Shown one piece after another: positions 4,963-7,919 of a stretch of 7,919 nucleotides of DNA. Position 1 is the first letter of the stretch; each line of letters opens with the position of its first letter. Position numbers and translations under genes: made by a program. This DNA comes from Puniceicoccales bacterium (GTDB taxonomy: Bacteria; Verrucomicrobiota; Verrucomicrobiia; Opitutales; Oceanipulchritudinaceae). The stretch covers positions 1-7,919 of the forward strand of contig JAUVDD010000065.1 in assembly GCA_030595525.1 (NCBI GenBank), given 5' to 3'. A model generated the notes under the pieces. The model did not search any database. It was not told the DNA's origin and saw only the letters and a list, made by a program, of their open reading frames with translations.

Positions 4963-5840
4963 TTCAGGTTCCCGCTCAAGATGGCTTTTAATGCCTTGTC
5001 ACTCAATCCGCTGTTGTCGATTTCCGACAGGATTTTCGACCAGTTTGGCTTCTTATGATTTCTCGGATCGAGGATCAGGGGAAAGTCTGAGCCAAAGAGG
5101 ATTTTTTCATAACCCACTAATTGCGTAACAATCTTCCAGATTTCCGGTGCGTACAATAAGGGACTGGCTGCCGTATCAAACCAGACATTCTTCAAAGCAT
5201 TCTTTATCCGTCTATTAAGGGAGAAGAATGGCAAACCGCCTCCCCAGTGAGCACATATCCATTTTTGTTCAGGATATTTCTCAAACAGCTCCACCATATC
5301 CATCAGGGGAGTATCCACCCGCCCGGGATATTTATGACCAACTGCCTCTGTGACGTGAACATTGATCGGCCATTTATGATTGGTGGTCCAATTAATGATC
5401 CTTTCCCATGCGGGATATTGCCATCCTTCCGCAACTTGAACACTCGGCAAGCACTCACCCAAGCCAATCGCACCCCAGTCAGAGGCACGTTCCAATTCTT
5501 CGATGGGATCCTTCTCTTCCGGATGGATTGCCGCGAAAGCCATGAACCGATCTGGGAATTGCTTAACTGATTGCGCATACCACTCATTCTGCAGACGACA
5601 AGTTTGAGGATTCTCCCAGTACCATCCGAGAAGAACTACCTTTTCGATCCCTTCCCTGTCCATTGCACGGACCAGATTTTCCGGATTAGCCCACCCCTGT
5701 GGACCATTACTAACCAGATCCAGCCAGTGAAATTCGTTATTTGCTTCTGAAAAAGCCTTTGGATTCGAAATGACAAAATCCGGATAGCAGTGCACATGGC
5801 AATCCCACACATCTGAGCTAGATGGTTTCATGTCTTCCAC
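4938..5840 (-). CDS. Metal-dependent amidohydrolase (amidohydrolase-2 family, TIM barrel)
   Basis: The product is about 300 residues, usual for COG2159-type amidohydrolases, which hydrolyse or decarboxylate varied substrates with a divalent metal in a TIM barrel. Metal-site residues in order are H15 and H17 in 'DCHVHCYPDF', E129 in 'IGLGEC', H162 in 'NVHVTE', H198 in 'ICAHWGGGLPF' and D252 in 'LFGSDFP'. No signal peptide is seen, so it is probably cytoplasmic. Substrate cannot be named: neighbours give no pathway. Start: GTG at 5840 has AGGGAGG 8 bases before it, the best site; GTG at 5861 lacks one and ATG at 5831 has only GGAA. All three keep the whole domain. The ribosome-binding site is part of a hairpin described separately. 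Confidence 0.9.
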   Translation of the reverse strand: MEDMKPSSSDVWDCHVHCYPDFVISNPKAFSEANNEFHWLDLVSNGPQGWANPENLVRAMDREGIEKVVLLGWYWENPQTCRLQNEWYAQSVKQFPDRFMAFAAIHPEEKDPIEELERASDWGAIGLGECLPSVQVAEGWQYPAWERIINWTTNHKWPINVHVTEAVGHKYPGRVDTPLMDMVELFEKYPEQKWICAHWGGGLPFFSLNRRIKNALKNVWFDTAASPLLYAPEIWKIVTQLVGYEKILFGSDFPLILDPRNHKKPNWSKILSEIDNSGLSDKALKAILSGNLNHLVSLRA

Positions 5841-5846
5841 TGCCGG

Positions 5847-5869
5847 ATCCTCCCTCACCACTGGAGGAT
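5847..5869 (-). promoter_or_regulatory. Hairpin that can mask the amidohydrolase ribosome-binding site
   Basis: In the minus-strand transcript ATCCTCC (5869-5863) pairs perfectly with GGAGGAT (5853-5847) across a 9-base loop. The second arm is the Shine-Dalgarno for the GTG at 5840, and the first arm is an exact anti-Shine-Dalgarno. Folded, the stem would hide the site. A translational switch is inferred; the pairing itself is seen directly. Confidence 0.45.
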
Positions 5870-5897
5870 ATTATTATTCTTTAAAATATTCGCGAGG

Positions 5898-5930
5898 AAA
5901 AAAAAGGCCGACGAACAAAGTTCATCGGCC
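5898..5930 (-). terminator. Strong intrinsic terminator after the Cys-rich gene
   Basis: On the minus strand GGCCGATGAAC (5930-5920) pairs with GTTCGTCGGCC (5916-5906) through 11 pairs including one T-G wobble, with a 3-base loop, followed by eight T (5905-5898). On the plus strand the wobble becomes an A-C mismatch and only TTAAAA follows, so it is directed to the minus strand. It separates the Cys-rich gene from the amidohydrolase gene. Confidence 0.93.
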
Positions 5931-5957
5931 TTAAAAGGATTTAATTGCTTAGCAAAA

Positions 5958-6275
5958 CTAGGCAGCTTTACCGAGTATCGCTTCACAACAAGGTGCAACG
6001 GCTTCGGGCTTGGCAGCAGTTTCGGCCTTCTTGGCACAACAAGGCTTGTCGCAGTCTGCAACGCAAGCAGCCTTCATTTCAGCGCTGCAAGGCTTGTCAC
6101 AGTCTCCAGCGCAGGCAGCCTTCTTTTCAGCGCAGCAAGGCTTGTCGCAGTCTGCAGCACAGGCTTCATGAATACCATCAGCTTTATGAGTGTGCTTTGC
6201 ACAGGTGTCACATGCATTAGCAGATGCGACAGCGAAAATGGTTCCAACGAGTGTGATGAGGAGGATTTTCTTCAT
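5958..6275 (-). CDS. Small exported cysteine-rich repeat protein
   Basis: The 105-residue product starts with a signal peptide, 'MKKILLITLVGTIFAVASANA', cleaved by signal peptidase I after A21 (motif ANA); the residues before Cys22 do not fit a lipobox. The mature 84 residues hold 15 cysteines: a CDTC pair at the N-terminus, three 16-residue repeats of the form A-C-x-x-D-C-D-K-P-C-[CS]-A-x-K/M-K-A (38-85), and a CC pair (96-97). Three His lie between the first pair and the repeats. The design suggests periplasmic metal binding or thiol chemistry, but I do not recognise a named family and no neighbour supports a specific metal. The ATG at 6275 is chosen because the signal peptide begins there; the frame opens earlier, to 6332, through unlikely sequence. 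No good Shine-Dalgarno is visible. The gene stands alone between valS and a strong terminator. Confidence 0.85.
   Translation of the reverse strand: MKKILLITLVGTIFAVASANACDTCAKHTHKADGIHEACAADCDKPCCAEKKAACAGDCDKPCSAEMKAACVADCDKPCCAKKAETAAKPEAVAPCCEAILGKAA
6021..6164 (-). repeat. Three tandem 48-bp coding repeats
   Basis: Three units of exactly 48 bases encode the 16-residue Cys repeats. On the plus strand the shared CAAGGCTTGTC begins at 6040, 6088 and 6136. Units differ at scattered positions, and the middle one has Ser in place of the second Cys of the CC pair. They arose by in-frame tandem duplication and have since diverged slightly. Confidence 0.92.
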
Positions 6276-6316
6276 AGATATATCTTTGTTTATTAGTTTT
6301 TTGGGGTCTTCCCGAA

Positions 6317-6329
6317 AGCTATGATAGCT
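6317..6329 (-). promoter_or_regulatory. 13-bp palindrome overlapping a -10-like box upstream of the Cys-rich gene
   Basis: AGCTAT-G-ATAGCT is a perfect palindrome with one central base. Read on the minus strand it contains TATCAT (6326-6321), five of six matches to a -10 box, about 46 bases before the ATG at 6275. No good -35 lies at the right distance, which would suit an activator- or repressor-controlled promoter. It could also form a 5-bp hairpin after valS, but no T-run follows. Operator function is inferred. Confidence 0.4.
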
Positions 6330-6370
6330 CAAAGCATTTATTTATTCCGGAAAAAGTAAAATTATTAATA

Positions 6371-7919
<1,549 letters not shown>

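Noticed and set aside
6021..6164. Three regularly spaced repeats resembling a CRISPR array
   Set aside because: The units are directly tandem with no unique spacers, imperfect, and encode an in-frame Cys repeat.
6210..6215. Lipoprotein attachment at Cys22 of the Cys-rich protein
   Set aside because: The residues before the Cys are ANA without the usual Leu at -3, which fits signal peptidase I better.
5945..6220. Plus-strand open frame rich in Cys, Gln and Ser opposite the Cys-rich gene
   Set aside because: It is a shadow of the repeats; the minus-strand frame has a proper signal peptide and terminator.
6276..6370. Riboswitch in the leader of the Cys-rich gene
   Set aside because: There is one short palindrome and a weak GGG/CCC stem, but no core motif of a known riboswitch class.

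Overview
The window reads as an ordinary stretch of bacterial chromosome, dense with genes, about half G+C, and without insertion sequences, phage genes, CRISPR arrays, tRNA or rRNA genes that I can recognise. The gene content points to a diderm bacterium: a CMP-Kdo synthetase for lipopolysaccharide and an exported Cys-rich protein. A member of the Opitutales/Puniceicoccales group of Verrucomicrobiota is my best guess. It rests on the 'four helix bundle suffix domain' protein, the anti-sigma-like protein at the left edge, and the compact rpsP-trmD-rplS order without rimM. No marker gene here proves the assignment.

Left part (1-1490). The end of a plus-strand gene, probably an anti-sigma-like membrane regulator, meets a minus-strand pair: a single-span membrane protein followed 3 bases later by the Fe-S scaffold gene sufU. 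A perfect 9-bp inverted repeat lies at the convergent junction.

Translation cluster (1458-3050, minus strand). The order is rpsP, trmD, rplS. A good TTGACA box lies upstream of rpsP, a strong intrinsic-terminator-like hairpin sits between rpsP and trmD, and a second terminator follows rplS. trmD overlaps the start of rplS by 17 bases. The layout suggests abundant S16, attenuated TrmD, and L19 translation coupled to the end of trmD. S16 carries an unusual acidic Ala/Val/Glu tail made of xEx triplets.

Middle (3186-5840). An unrecognised 126-residue gene converges on kdsB. kdsB diverges from a four-helix-bundle protein gene, whose 3' end overlaps that of a convergent metal-dependent amidohydrolase gene. 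The amidohydrolase ribosome-binding site can be folded away by a perfect CCTCC/GGAGG hairpin.

Right part (5898-7919, minus strand). A small exported protein with 15 cysteines and three 16-residue tandem repeats is closed by a textbook terminator and preceded by a 13-bp palindrome overlapping a -10-like box. Upstream of it is the C-terminal 515 residues of valyl-tRNA synthetase, which runs off the window.

I found no clear new multi-gene system. The items most worth a second look are the Cys-rich repeat protein with its operator-like palindrome, the hairpin masking the amidohydrolase ribosome-binding site, and the attenuator between rpsP and trmD.
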